Part shown: one piece after another, positions 1 through 8,291 of the stretch
Position numbering within the stretch: position 1 is the first letter of the stretch
Layout: each line of letters begins with the position of its first letter
Origin: Flavobacterium sp. ENC
Lineage (GTDB): Bacteria > Bacteroidota > Bacteroidia > Flavobacteriales > Flavobacteriaceae
Length of the DNA: 64,000 nucleotides
NCBI RefSeq assembly: GCF_020991415.1
Contig: NZ_JAJMOY010000003.1
Coordinates: 496,001-560,000 of the forward strand
Direction: 5' to 3'
Made by a program: the position numbers and the translations under genes
Notes under the pieces: generated by a model
What the model saw: the letters and a program-made list of their open reading frames with translations, nothing else
Told to the model about the DNA's origin: nothing
Databases searched by the model: none

Positions 1-1
1 A

Positions 2-874
2 GCCTGGGGAGAATGGTATTACACCACGAACCAGCTGACTACGCCGGCGAATAAAAAGATAATCCTCGATAAACTTTTGGAGACTTTTCCAAAAGAAGTA
101 AAAATACAGGTGAGGACTCCAAAAATCAAACAGGACTTCGTGGCCACTACAACCGCTATGGATGCTACAGTGGGTTACGGAACCACCAATACGGCCCGTT
201 TAGGTTTTCATAACGATTGCTTTATGGCAAGTGTAGACGATTATGGTACATATATTAATGTAACGGCAGAGAAAACCTATATAAGTAATGAAGCCCTTTT
301 TGTCCCAACAGGAGGTGAAACCTGCCCGCCAACAGACGTTCCGGTGGCGAGCTGCAGTATTGCTGAAAAAGAAATGACCATGCTAAAATGGACGTACTTA
401 AATCTTGATTATTACGGTCCCGTTTTACAGGAATGGAGAAACAACAACTGCTTTACCGATTTCGAAAGAAAGCTCGGTTACAGACTTGCCCTGGCATCGT
501 CCAGCATCAAGAAAGAAGCAGCCTTAAACGGAACTTTAGAGTTTAATGCACTGATTAATAATTCAGGTTTTGCGCCAATTTACAATTCAAAAAATGCATT
601 CTTAATCCTGAGAGCCACTTCCGGCGGTACGGTCTATAAGAAAAAATTAAACTTTGATGTTCGAAAAGTCGTGCCAAGAGTGACTTTCGACCTGAAAGAA
701 TCGGTATCCTTATCCGGAATTCCGGCGGGAACTTACGAACTGCTTTTAAAGATCGAGGACAACTCTTCAAAACTGGCAGACAGACCGGATTATTCGGTTC
801 GCCTGGCGAATACAGGAGTATGGGAAGCTTCAACAGGTTTCAATAAATTATCACAAACGGTTATCATTAAATAG
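2..874 (+). CDS. DUF4832-family protein, C-terminal part (5' end outside window)
   Basis: The reading frame is open from base 2, so the gene starts before the window; the first codons read AWGEWYYTTNQ. DUF4832 proteins pair a TIM-barrel-like part with a C-terminal beta-sandwich and are common in Bacteroidota glycan-use loci. Visible here are the end of the barrel (GEWYY near the window edge) and a beta-rich tail from about 540 that ends in the pattern usual for these proteins. A PKD lipoprotein follows after 27 bases, so the two are probably co-transcribed. The in-frame TTG at 77 is not the real start because the homologous sequence continues upstream. Substrate unknown; the family call is by recognition only. 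Confidence 0.72.
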   Translation, partial: AWGEWYYTTNQLTTPANKKIILDKLLETFPKEVKIQVRTPKIKQDFVATTTAMDATVGYGTTNTARLGFHNDCFMASVDDYGTYINVTAEKTYISNEALFVPTGGETCPPTDVPVASCSIAEKEMTMLKWTYLNLDYYGPVLQEWRNNNCFTDFERKLGYRLALASSSIKKEAALNGTLEFNALINNSGFAPIYNSKNAFLILRATSGGTVYKKKLNFDVRKVVPRVTFDLKESVSLSGIPAGTYELLLKIEDNSSKLADRPDYSVRLANTGVWEASTGFNKLSQTVIIK

Positions 875-901
875 TTATTAAAACATTTAAATTAAAAAAC
901 C

Positions 902-1774
902 ATGAAAAAATTAAAACTAACCCAATACATCACAATGCTCGCTGCATTTTTACTACTGGCAGCCTGCTCCAGTGATAATGCATCGTCCGATTCGGCATCA
1001 AAACCGGTGGCAGATTTTTCATTTACCAATGACGGAAGCACTTTTACCTTCACCAACCTTTCTACAAACGGTACCAAATACAGATGGGATTTTGGAGATC
1101 TTTATTACACATCAGGAGAAAAAGATCCCGTGTATACCTATAAAATTGGCGGTGAAATCAGGGTTTCGCTGACTGTTACAAACGAAGCCGGAGAAGAATC
1201 ATTTATTACAAAAGTTATCACTGCACCAAGAATTATAATCATCGACATTAAAATTGACGGGAAATTTAAAGACTGGGATGATGTGGCCGTAACAGACCAG
1301 AATACCTCCGGAAACGGTTCTATCCAGAAAATTAAAATCTGGGCAGGTGGTCCAAATGTGAATGTATATTTAGAAGGAAACAAAAAAATGCTGATGGAAT
1401 TGGTTGATATGTTTATCAATACCGACGGCAATACGCAAACAGGATTTTTACATGGTTCATGGCCGGGAGGTTCCGGAGCAGAATTTTTATTTGAAGGTCC
1501 GCTGGTAACCAACGGCTGGGGTGCATTCTACAATCACACCGATCCAAACGGAGGATGGGGCTGGAGTGCCATTGCAGGTTCCGGTGCCAATTTAACGGCA
1601 TCTTCTGTAGTAAGCCTTTCCGATACTACAAATGCAATTGAATTTAGTATTCCAAAATCACAATTAGGAACTTTAGGCAGTTCAATAGGTATTGCCATTA
1701 CCGAAATGACTTCAGGATGGGCAGCAGTTGCCAACTTTCCGGAAGGACCTAAATTTTCAACATTAGAACTTTAG
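902..1774 (+). CDS. PKD-domain surface lipoprotein
   Basis: A 290-residue lipoprotein. The signal sequence ends in the lipobox LLAAC with Cys at about residue 22, followed by an acidic/Ser-rich SSDNASSD linker typical of surface-exposed Bacteroidota lipoproteins. Residues about 34-107 form a PKD domain (key words WDFGD and YTY). The rest is beta-rich with IDGKFKDWDDV, which resembles the start of carbohydrate-binding DOMON/CBM9-like domains. It lies between the DUF4832 protein and a NagX-like membrane protein, which suggests a glycan-binding role at the cell surface. The PKD and lipoprotein calls are seen directly; the glycan role is inference. Confidence 0.75.
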   Translation: MKKLKLTQYITMLAAFLLLAACSSDNASSDSASKPVADFSFTNDGSTFTFTNLSTNGTKYRWDFGDLYYTSGEKDPVYTYKIGGEIRVSLTVTNEAGEESFITKVITAPRIIIIDIKIDGKFKDWDDVAVTDQNTSGNGSIQKIKIWAGGPNVNVYLEGNKKMLMELVDMFINTDGNTQTGFLHGSWPGGSGAEFLFEGPLVTNGWGAFYNHTDPNGGWGWSAIAGSGANLTASSVVSLSDTTNAIEFSIPKSQLGTLGSSIGIAITEMTSGWAAVANFPEGPKFSTLEL

Positions 1775-1781
1775 TTTGTCA

Positions 1782-1861
1782 TCGATAGCCGGTCAAATGT
1801 GCCATTAGAAGAAGGGTTTTTTGAAGATTTAATTTTTGAATCTAATGGCATATGCTATCGA
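1782..1861. repeat. Nested inverted repeat (two arms inside each other)
   Basis: Outer arms TCGATAGC (1782-1789) and GCTATCGA (1854-1861) enclose inner arms GCCATTAGA (1801-1809) and TCTAATGGC (1841-1849). Both pairs are perfect. They lie just after the PKD lipoprotein stop and could form one long interrupted hairpin in the transcript, acting as an mRNA-stabilising or processing structure. No T-run follows directly, so it is not a classical terminator. Confidence 0.55.
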
Positions 1862-1881
1862 GTAAAAATAATTTTAAAAGT

Positions 1882-1915
1882 AATCCCTGATGTTTTGCTA
1901 TCGGGGATTGCTTTA
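1882..1915 (+). terminator. Stem-loop before the NagX-like gene
   Basis: AATCCCTGA (1882-1890) pairs with TCGGGGATT (1901-1909) with one G-U pair and a 10-base loop, followed by GCTTTAT. It could be a weak terminator that splits the upstream lipoprotein gene from the next gene, or an attenuating leader. The T-tail is poor. Confidence 0.4.
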
Positions 1916-1949
1916 TAAAAAGCCAGTTATACAGCAATTAAGATATAGC

Positions 1950-3047
1950 ATGAATACAACCATACCCCATAACCGACTGATGTCTGTAGATGTACTGCGT
2001 GGATTTGATCTTTTGATGATCATCGTGGCAGACCGTTTTTTTTACAACCTAAATACAGCGGCCAAAACTAATTTCACAAAGAACCTGGCAGACCAGTTTG
2101 AACATCCGGAATGGATCGGCTTTCATTTATACGATGTTATTATGCCGCTGTTTCTGTTTGTGGTCGGTGTTGTGATTCCGTTTTCTTTGGGAAAAAGAAG
2201 CACGGAATCCGGATCGGACAGCAAATTGTACCGCCATATTTTAAGGCGATTTGTGATTCTGTTCATTTTAGGGTGGATTGTTCAGGGCAATTTATTGTTT
2301 CTGGATCTTTCCAAATTTCAAATATTCAGCAATACGCTTCAGGCCATTGCGGTAGGATATTTATTTTCGTGTATCGCATACCTGAATTTATCCAAAAAAG
2401 GAAGGTATATTTTCTTTATCAGCTGTCTGGTTTTATATGCAGTATTATTAGCAATACCCAGCTTTTTCGGGCACGCTTTTGAATTACTGCCCAATAAAAA
2501 TCTTCCTATTTATATTGATCAGCAGGTTTTCGGTCGTTTTTACGATCAGACCCAATATTCATGGTTATTAACCGGCTTAGGATTTACGGCCACCACCATG
2601 TCCGGATTGTTTGCAGGCGAATTGCTGCTGTCTTCGTTGTCAAGACAAAAAATAGCCGGGTATCTTTTTATGATCGGTATCGCGGGAATCGCGCTGTCGT
2701 TAATCATAGGGATATGGCATCCCATTATTAAAAAAATATGGACGAGTTCCTTTGTTATATTTTCCTCCGGAATAAGTTTTGTTTTGCTGGCTTTATTCTA
2801 CTGGCTTGTTGATGTAAAAGGCTATACAAAATGGGCCTATCCGTTTCGGGTTATTGGCCTTAATGCCATCGCCGCTTATGTGGGTTCTCATGTTTTAAAT
2901 TTTTCCCTGATTGCCAAACAGGTTTTTTACGGCTTCGAACAATTCACAGGAGCTTATTACGATGCATTTTGTGATTTGGCAGGTTTTGGAATCCTTTATT
3001 TCATACTTTGGTACATGCATAAAAACAAGACCTACGTAAAAGTATAA
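1950..3047 (+). CDS. NagX-like membrane acyltransferase (DUF5009 / HGSNAT-like)
   Basis: A polytopic inner-membrane protein of 365 residues with about ten hydrophobic segments. The N-terminal RLMSVDVLRGFDLLMI and the His-containing stretch HPEWIGFHLYDVIMPLFLF are the hallmark of the DUF5009/YeiB/HGSNAT superfamily. In the eukaryotic HGSNAT branch a membrane His carries acetyl from cytosolic acetyl-CoA to an amino sugar on the other side. In bacteria, NagX-type members sit in GlcNAc loci. The following GH109 gene fits an amino-sugar context. The ATG at 1950 was preferred to the one at 1890 because the family starts at about this point. The acyl acceptor is inferred. Confidence 0.75.
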   Translation: MNTTIPHNRLMSVDVLRGFDLLMIIVADRFFYNLNTAAKTNFTKNLADQFEHPEWIGFHLYDVIMPLFLFVVGVVIPFSLGKRSTESGSDSKLYRHILRRFVILFILGWIVQGNLLFLDLSKFQIFSNTLQAIAVGYLFSCIAYLNLSKKGRYIFFISCLVLYAVLLAIPSFFGHAFELLPNKNLPIYIDQQVFGRFYDQTQYSWLLTGLGFTATTMSGLFAGELLLSSLSRQKIAGYLFMIGIAGIALSLIIGIWHPIIKKIWTSSFVIFSSGISFVLLALFYWLVDVKGYTKWAYPFRVIGLNAIAAYVGSHVLNFSLIAKQVFYGFEQFTGAYYDAFCDLAGFGILYFILWYMHKNKTYVKV

Positions 3048-3102
3048 GCAAACAAATAATAACGAGTAACTCACCTCAATATAGTATCAAAAAACAAAAA
3101 AA

Positions 3103-4479
3103 ATGAAAAGTTCAAGTTTAAAAATTTTATTGATAGCCTTTTTAGTATTGAAAATTGGCAATGTATCTGCGCAACTCATAAAAACAAAAGCACCCAAAAG
3201 AGACAAAGGCCAGGCCGATGTATTGCGTTTGGCTACGCCGGCAATTCCTGTTGTTCACGTAGCTATTGTTGGTTTAGGAATGCGTGGCACAGGAGCCGTT
3301 GAGCGTATTACCCATATTCCGGGAGTAGAAATTGTGGCACTTTGCGATATGGTCGAAGCAAGAGCAAATGCAGCCAACGACACTTTGGTAAAACACGGAA
3401 AGCCAAAAGCAGAAGTGTTTTTCGGAGAAGATTCATGGAGAAAAGTAACCGCACTTAAAAATGTGGATCTGGTCTATATTGTAACCGACTGGAAACATCA
3501 TGCAGGCATTGCCGTTCAGGCCATGAAAGACGGTAAACATGTGGCGGTAGAAGTACCGGGCGCTTTAACCATGAAAGAAATATGGGACATCATCGATACT
3601 TCAGAAAAAACACGTAAGCATTGTATGATGCTTGAAAATTGTGTCTATGATTTCTTTGAACTGACCACCTTAAATATGGCACAGCAAGGTTTGTTCGGAG
3701 AGATTCTTCATGCGGAAGGTTCGTACATTCACGGTTTACAGCCATACTGGAATGAATACTGGAACAACTGGCGTATGGATTACAACCGCAAACACAGAGG
3801 TGATGTTTACCCGACACACGGAATGGGACCAGCCTGTCTGGCGCTAAACATTCACAGAGGAGATAAAATGAATTTTCTGGTTTCGATGGATACCAAAGCA
3901 GTCGGAAATCCGGCATTCATCAAAGAAAAAACAGGGGAAGTGGTAACCGATTTCAGAAACGGGGATCACACCATGACCATGATTCGTACCGAAAAAGGAA
4001 AAACAATCCAGATTCAGCATGATGTGACCAGTCCGAGACCGTACAGCAGAATGTATCAGTTATCAGGAACTAAAGGATTTGCCAATAAATATCCGGTTGA
4101 AGGCTATGCCATCGATGCAAAGGAAGCAGGAGGAGAAATCTCTAAAAATTACCAAAACCTGAATGCAGAAGAATTTGTATCGGAAGATGTCAAAAAGATA
4201 TTAATGGAAAAATACAAAAACCCGATCGTAAAAGATATCGAAGAAATGGCCAAAAAAGTAGGAGGCCACGGCGGAATGGATTTTATAATGGATTACCGTA
4301 TGTTTCACTGTCTGCAGCAGGGACTTCCGTTAGATATGGATGTGTACGATCTGGCCGAATGGTCTTGTCTGAGCACGTTGACCGAAATCTCGCTGGACCA
4401 TAATTCAGCTCCGGTTGAAATTCCGGACTTCACTCGTGGAGGCTGGGAAAAATTGAATACGGTTGAGTTTTCAAAATAA
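3103..4479 (+). CDS. GH109 glycosidase (Gfo/Idh/MocA fold), probable alpha-N-acetylgalactosaminidase
   Basis: A 458-residue exported protein (signal peptide ends near VSA-Q, residue 24). A Rossmann NAD-binding loop VGLGMRG lies near residues 56-62, followed by the MocA-type C-terminal domain. The stretches YWNNWRMDYNRKHRGD and YPTHGMGP are characteristic of GH109, enzymes that use bound NAD+ in an oxidation/elimination mechanism to remove terminal alpha-GalNAc. It follows the NagX-like gene by 55 bases and precedes a strong terminator, so it probably closes the operon. The family call is firm; the exact sugar is inferred from the family. Confidence 0.85.
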   Translation: MKSSSLKILLIAFLVLKIGNVSAQLIKTKAPKRDKGQADVLRLATPAIPVVHVAIVGLGMRGTGAVERITHIPGVEIVALCDMVEARANAANDTLVKHGKPKAEVFFGEDSWRKVTALKNVDLVYIVTDWKHHAGIAVQAMKDGKHVAVEVPGALTMKEIWDIIDTSEKTRKHCMMLENCVYDFFELTTLNMAQQGLFGEILHAEGSYIHGLQPYWNEYWNNWRMDYNRKHRGDVYPTHGMGPACLALNIHRGDKMNFLVSMDTKAVGNPAFIKEKTGEVVTDFRNGDHTMTMIRTEKGKTIQIQHDVTSPRPYSRMYQLSGTKGFANKYPVEGYAIDAKEAGGEISKNYQNLNAEEFVSEDVKKILMEKYKNPIVKDIEEMAKKVGGHGGMDFIMDYRMFHCLQQGLPLDMDVYDLAEWSCLSTLTEISLDHNSAPVEIPDFTRGGWEKLNTVEFSK

Positions 4480-4527
4480 GAAAACGTAGTAATTGAATAA
4501 TTTGGTTTTTATTTTGTAGTTAGATTT

Positions 4528-4558
4528 AAAGCTTCTGTTGGTAACAGAAGCTTTTTGT
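4528..4558 (+). terminator. Rho-independent terminator after the GH109 gene
   Basis: Perfect 12-base arms AAAGCTTCTGTT (4528-4539) and AACAGAAGCTTT (4543-4554) with a 3-base loop and a T-run. It sits about 50 bases after the GH109 stop. Confidence 0.85.
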
Positions 4559-4620
4559 ATGATATTATAGTGTATTTTTGATATTTCATTTTAGAGCTGA
4601 GGTTCAGCATTTATAGTTGG

Positions 4621-4646
4621 AATGATATGCAGCGGTACATATCATT
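4621..4646 (+). promoter_or_regulatory. Perfect 9-bp hairpin in the leader of the thioredoxin gene
   Basis: AATGATATG (4621-4629) pairs exactly with CATATCATT (4638-4646) around an 8-base loop, about 55 bases before the preferred ATG at 4700. It may be a 5'UTR structure or an operator. Nothing else identifies its function. Confidence 0.35.
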
Positions 4647-4699
4647 GTGATTTTTTGGAGTTGCCTGAATTTAATTTTAATCCTTTTAATTCGTATGAA

Positions 4700-6052
4700 A
4701 TGCTAAAGAAAATCGTTCTGTTATCTGGTTTGTTTTTATTGTTTGGTTATCAGTATGAACCGGACACCAACTTTGTAATTGATATGAAACAGGTCACTAA
4801 CGATACCTTAAATCTCAATTTTTCGTATGTAAGCACCGAACTGATTTCATTAGACAGAACGCCTATTTTTAAAGAAAAAGTAATAAAAAATTATATTGGG
4901 GTTCCCGCGCATGATTCCATACAATATTATGGTAATTTTCAGGAAACACTCCAATTTTTCTACGATTTATATAAAGTTAAGCAATATGATAAAAAGGAAT
5001 TTCTGGAATTAGTAAACAAAATACATATCGATACTTTGAGATTCTCGAAAAAACCGCTAAAACAGGGCGTAATTTCCATTGTCGGGTTTTATAAAGATAA
5101 ACAATTTATTATTGGGGATTTCAACAGAAATCAGGATTTTAGTGATGATATTAAATATGAATTTGACATCAATTTCAGAAATAAATCGATTGCAGAGAAC
5201 TTAGAAAGTATCAATAAATTACCTAAAAGTGACTACTATTATGAAACCTATTCTAAAGGCACTATTCACACTTATAAAAGAAAAACTACTTTATTCCCAT
5301 GTGCGAATATCTATGACCGAAAAATAATAGTTACAGATAAAGAAGCAAAATACCTTTCCAGTTTTAGGTTTAAGGATTATTGGCAGGGCGAACAAATTTT
5401 AAACCAGACCGTTTACGATTTTTCTTATCAGGCACTTGATAATACATTTGGCGCGATCTACATTAAGCCAAAAAACGTTTCCTTCAGAAAAGATGAGATT
5501 TTTAACGCGCAATTCATGCACTTCACAGAAGATACTATTGCGCTTGGTGACGGCTATTACAAAATAGACAGCATCAACAGAAAGATATCTAAATTATATC
5601 TTAGAAAAATAAAAAGCAAAGAAGAAAAATACGGTCAATGGGTCGGGAAATATTTTGAAAACAGGATCATTGAAGATTTGGATAACGGAAATTTTAGTAC
5701 CGATGTCGTCATTAAAGAAAAGAAGTATACCCTAATTGATTTTTGGGGCACCTGGTGTGGACCCTGTCTGGATATGACTCCGCGATTAGTGGCCCTGCAC
5801 AATAAGTATCCTGAAAAATTGAGTATCATTAGTATCGCCAACGATCAGGATAAAAATGTGGTGAAACAATATGCAAAGAAAAGTAAAATGAACTGGACAC
5901 ATGGCTTTGTGGATGGCAGAAAGAACAACAGAATTTATACTGACCTTGCCGTGCAGACATATCCAACATTTATTTTAGTGGATTCCGGTGGAAAAATTTT
6001 ACTACGTGGAGGAGCGGAAGAGTTTAATAAAATAGAAAATCTGATCAAATAA
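4700..6052 (+). CDS. Secreted TlpA/ResA-like thioredoxin-fold protein
   Basis: From the ATG at 4700 the protein is about 450 residues. It begins MLKKIVLLSGLFLLFGY, a signal sequence without a lipobox Cys. About 300 residues of unrecognised, beta-rich sequence follow. The C-terminal ~130 residues are a thioredoxin fold with WGTWCGPCLDM (active site CGPC) and the cis-proline motif TYPTFIL. Such proteins reduce disulfides in the periplasm. The ATG at 4622 would add 26 hydrophilic residues before the signal peptide, so it was rejected. It stands alone after a terminator. Confidence 0.8.
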   Translation: MLKKIVLLSGLFLLFGYQYEPDTNFVIDMKQVTNDTLNLNFSYVSTELISLDRTPIFKEKVIKNYIGVPAHDSIQYYGNFQETLQFFYDLYKVKQYDKKEFLELVNKIHIDTLRFSKKPLKQGVISIVGFYKDKQFIIGDFNRNQDFSDDIKYEFDINFRNKSIAENLESINKLPKSDYYYETYSKGTIHTYKRKTTLFPCANIYDRKIIVTDKEAKYLSSFRFKDYWQGEQILNQTVYDFSYQALDNTFGAIYIKPKNVSFRKDEIFNAQFMHFTEDTIALGDGYYKIDSINRKISKLYLRKIKSKEEKYGQWVGKYFENRIIEDLDNGNFSTDVVIKEKKYTLIDFWGTWCGPCLDMTPRLVALHNKYPEKLSIISIANDQDKNVVKQYAKKSKMNWTHGFVDGRKNNRIYTDLAVQTYPTFILVDSGGKILLRGGAEEFNKIENLIK

Positions 6053-6179
6053 CTACTGCTGGGCACTTGTAAAAAATTCACATTGGATAGAATTGGATAT
6101 TTAGAACTAATTCAGGGATACACTACTATTCTTAGCCCTTTTTTGTGATAGAAGGCCGTTTTATCTTTAGAATTCCGCT

Positions 6180-6324
6180 TTAGCCAAATCCGGGGAACAG
6201 GCCAAAAACCGGCTGGCTTTTGTCCTTTGGGTAGCTTGCGGACCTTGTTCTGCCATAATTCCCGATACTTCAACACCCGGAACTTCATTTATAGATTTCT
6301 ATGGAGAACCATAACTCCCTTCAT
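6180..6324 (-). pseudogene. Possible decayed fragment of an MDR-type quinone oxidoreductase
   Basis: Read on the minus strand, this stretch gives MKGVMVLHR, then in another frame NEVPGVEVSGIMAEQG, then in a third frame KGQKPAGF. These match, in order, the N-terminus, the PGxExxG motif and the GQKVAxF motif of medium-chain dehydrogenases, but with frameshifts and missing sequence between them. An intact gene of this family lies nearby at 7298. This could be a remnant or chance; evidence is by eye only. Confidence 0.3.
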
Positions 6325-6464
6325 GCTGACGAATGCCGCCATCGCATTTTCTTCCCAATTTACCGCAAATTATTTTAATAAAAGCACTAAACATATATTA
6401 GAGATTATACGTCTAGTGTTTCCGGACCACAAATATTTTATAAATTTAGATAGTCTCACATCCC

Positions 6465-6513
6465 ATACCCTTAACCTGGTTTAAGATTTTTTCTTAAACC
6501 AGGTTAAGGGTAT
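6465..6513. terminator. Perfect 22-bp inverted repeat with 5-base loop
   Basis: The arms at 6465-6486 and 6492-6513 are exact reverse complements (core CTTAACCTGGTTTAAG) with the loop TTTTT. It is the longest perfect hairpin noticed in the window. It lies in a gene-poor gap (6053-6619) before the tautomerase gene. It may end transcription from upstream or mark the edge of an old insertion. A weak terminator-like T-run follows. Confidence 0.55.
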
Positions 6514-6619
6514 TTCTTAAACATGCTTATATGTAGTTACATCAGATTTGGTGCAATTTTGTATTGCAAATTCGCTGTCCAGAATCAGCATCAAAAAATC
6601 AAACTTAAAATAAAATAAC

Positions 6620-6841
6620 ATGCCACACGTAAATGTAAAAATGTATCCCGGAACTTCTGAGGAGCAAAAAGCAAAAATAGCAAAGGAAATTACGAACGTA
6701 ATTATGAAACATACAGGTAAACCTGATGCAGCAGTTTCAATCGCCATAGAAGAAGTTGCTGAAGAGGCCTGGATGAAAGAAGTATATGATAAGGAAATAA
6801 AGCCTAATATGGAAAAGCTTTATAAAAAACCGGGATATTAA
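6620..6841 (+). CDS. 4-oxalocrotonate tautomerase family protein (PptA-like)
   Basis: A 73-residue protein starting MPHVNVKMYPG. The Pro directly after Met is the catalytic base of this family once Met is removed. The pattern SEEQKAKIAKEIT and AVSIAIEEV...W...VY resembles E. coli PptA (YdcE), a small cytoplasmic tautomerase that acts on enol/keto substrates. It is the first gene of a long co-directional run (6620-14166) leading into ergothioneine genes. Its natural substrate is not known. Confidence 0.82.
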   Translation: MPHVNVKMYPGTSEEQKAKIAKEITNVIMKHTGKPDAAVSIAIEEVAEEAWMKEVYDKEIKPNMEKLYKKPGY

Positions 6842-6880
6842 TCCGTAAATGGAATGCTGAGCTAATTAAAAAATACAGTC

Positions 6881-7285
6881 ATGAATTACATAAAAGAAAA
6901 AGAAGAAATTGTAACAGTACTGGTCAATTTTGCCGGAGTACTAAATGCCGGAGATACAAAAACGATTCCGGATTTTTTTGATCGCGATGCTGTTTTTATC
7001 CCGGAGGGGATGAAAAAAATTATTGCCGCTAACCAACTGGGGAAAACCGGCAATGGCTATCTGAAACGTTCTGATTTTAAAATCAGTTACGCCATAAAAG
7101 AAATCACGATTGAAAATCAATTTGCTTTTGTAGAAGCTTTTGCCACTACAACAGAAAAACGCATTTCAGATTTAAAAACCATACAAAAAAGAAGTATTGA
7201 TTTTTTTGTTTTGAAAAATGAAGCAGGAAACTGGAAGATTTACCGATACCTGTTCAATAACGTACAAGAGCTTGAATTAAGCTAA
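6881..7285 (+). CDS. SnoaL/NTF2-like small protein
   Basis: A 134-residue cytoplasmic protein with no signal peptide. The pattern (helical start, DFFDRDAVFIPEG, then beta strands ending in NWKIYRYLFN) is that of the SnoaL/DUF4440-like NTF2 fold, a small alpha+beta barrel used as a ligand pocket or isomerase. It lies 39 bases after the tautomerase and 12 before the next gene. No catalytic residues can be assigned. Confidence 0.65.
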   Translation: MNYIKEKEEIVTVLVNFAGVLNAGDTKTIPDFFDRDAVFIPEGMKKIIAANQLGKTGNGYLKRSDFKISYAIKEITIENQFAFVEAFATTTEKRISDLKTIQKRSIDFFVLKNEAGNWKIYRYLFNNVQELELS

Positions 7286-7297
7286 AACAGAAAAAAA

Positions 7298-8266
7298 ATG
7301 AAAGCAGCTGTAATTAGAAGTGCCGGAGGGGCAGAAAACTTTTTTATGGAAGAATTTCCGGTACCCACTCCATTGGAAGGTCAGGTACTTATTAAGGTCA
7401 AAGCGTTTGGACTCAACCGTTCCGAACTCATGACGCGAAAAGGATTATCACCTGATGTGCATTTTCCGAGAGTTCTGGGAATTGAATGTGTCGGTGAAGT
7501 AGCACATGATCCTTCGGGTACGTTGGCAAAGGGACAAAAGGTCGCAGCCTTTATGGGAGGAATGGGACGTGATTTCGATGGAAGTTATGCCGAATACACC
7601 CTGGTTCCGCGCGCTATTGTCATGCCTTTTGAAAGTACACTTTCCTGGGAAATCCTGGGTGCCCTGCCTGAAATGTTCCAGACAGCATACGGATCGCTTC
7701 ATCGGGCTCTTAAAATAAAATCGGGAGAAACATTGTTAATCCGCGGCGGTACATCATCAGTAGGTTTACTGGCTTTGCAGCTGGCAAAGGAAGCGGGGCT
7801 TTTTGTGATTTCAACCACACGAAATGAAGCGAAAAGAGAGTTACTGGTCGCTAACGGAGCCGATGAAGTTCTCATTGACAACGGCAGCTTAGCAGAAATA
7901 ATCAAAAATCAAAGTCAGTTTAAAATTGATAAAGTACTGGAACTTGTAGGGACCACCACCTTACAGGATTCTCTTAAAACGGTAGTGAGTGGCGGCAGTG
8001 TCTGCATGACCGGGATACTCTCCGAGCAATGGTCAATTGCCGAATTTGCTCCAATGAATTATATTCCTGCCACAGTTAACCTGACGGTTTATGACAGTGG
8101 TGAAATTCGAATTGAAGGAAAATATTTTCAGAAATTTGTTAAGGATATCGAAAAAGGATTTTTAAAACCAGCTATAAAACGTATCTTTAATCTGAACGAA
8201 ATCGTTGCTGCACATCATCTTATGGAAAGCAGTTCGGGAGGGGGCAAAATTGTAGTTCTGCCTTAA
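7298..8266 (+). CDS. Zinc-type alcohol dehydrogenase / quinone oxidoreductase (MDR family)
   Basis: A 322-residue cytoplasmic MDR protein. It starts MKAAVIRSAGG, has the GroES-like motif HFPRVLGIECVGEV, and an NADPH-binding loop TLLIRGGTSSVGLLALQLA around residues 145-163. It lacks the structural-zinc cysteines, so it fits the quinone-reductase branch. It reduces carbonyl or quinone substrates with NADPH. It lies 12 bases after the SnoaL-like gene and 25 before egtD, so it is probably in the same transcript, though a role in ergothioneine synthesis is not implied. Confidence 0.82.
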   Translation: MKAAVIRSAGGAENFFMEEFPVPTPLEGQVLIKVKAFGLNRSELMTRKGLSPDVHFPRVLGIECVGEVAHDPSGTLAKGQKVAAFMGGMGRDFDGSYAEYTLVPRAIVMPFESTLSWEILGALPEMFQTAYGSLHRALKIKSGETLLIRGGTSSVGLLALQLAKEAGLFVISTTRNEAKRELLVANGADEVLIDNGSLAEIIKNQSQFKIDKVLELVGTTTLQDSLKTVVSGGSVCMTGILSEQWSIAEFAPMNYIPATVNLTVYDSGEIRIEGKYFQKFVKDIEKGFLKPAIKRIFNLNEIVAAHHLMESSSGGGKIVVLP

Positions 8267-8291
8267 ATGAATTTCTAAAAAACAAATTTTT

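Noticed and set aside
6227..6484. 85-codon plus-strand open frame
   Set aside because: No recognisable sequence pattern, overlaps the minus-strand MDR-like fragments and ends inside the hairpin.
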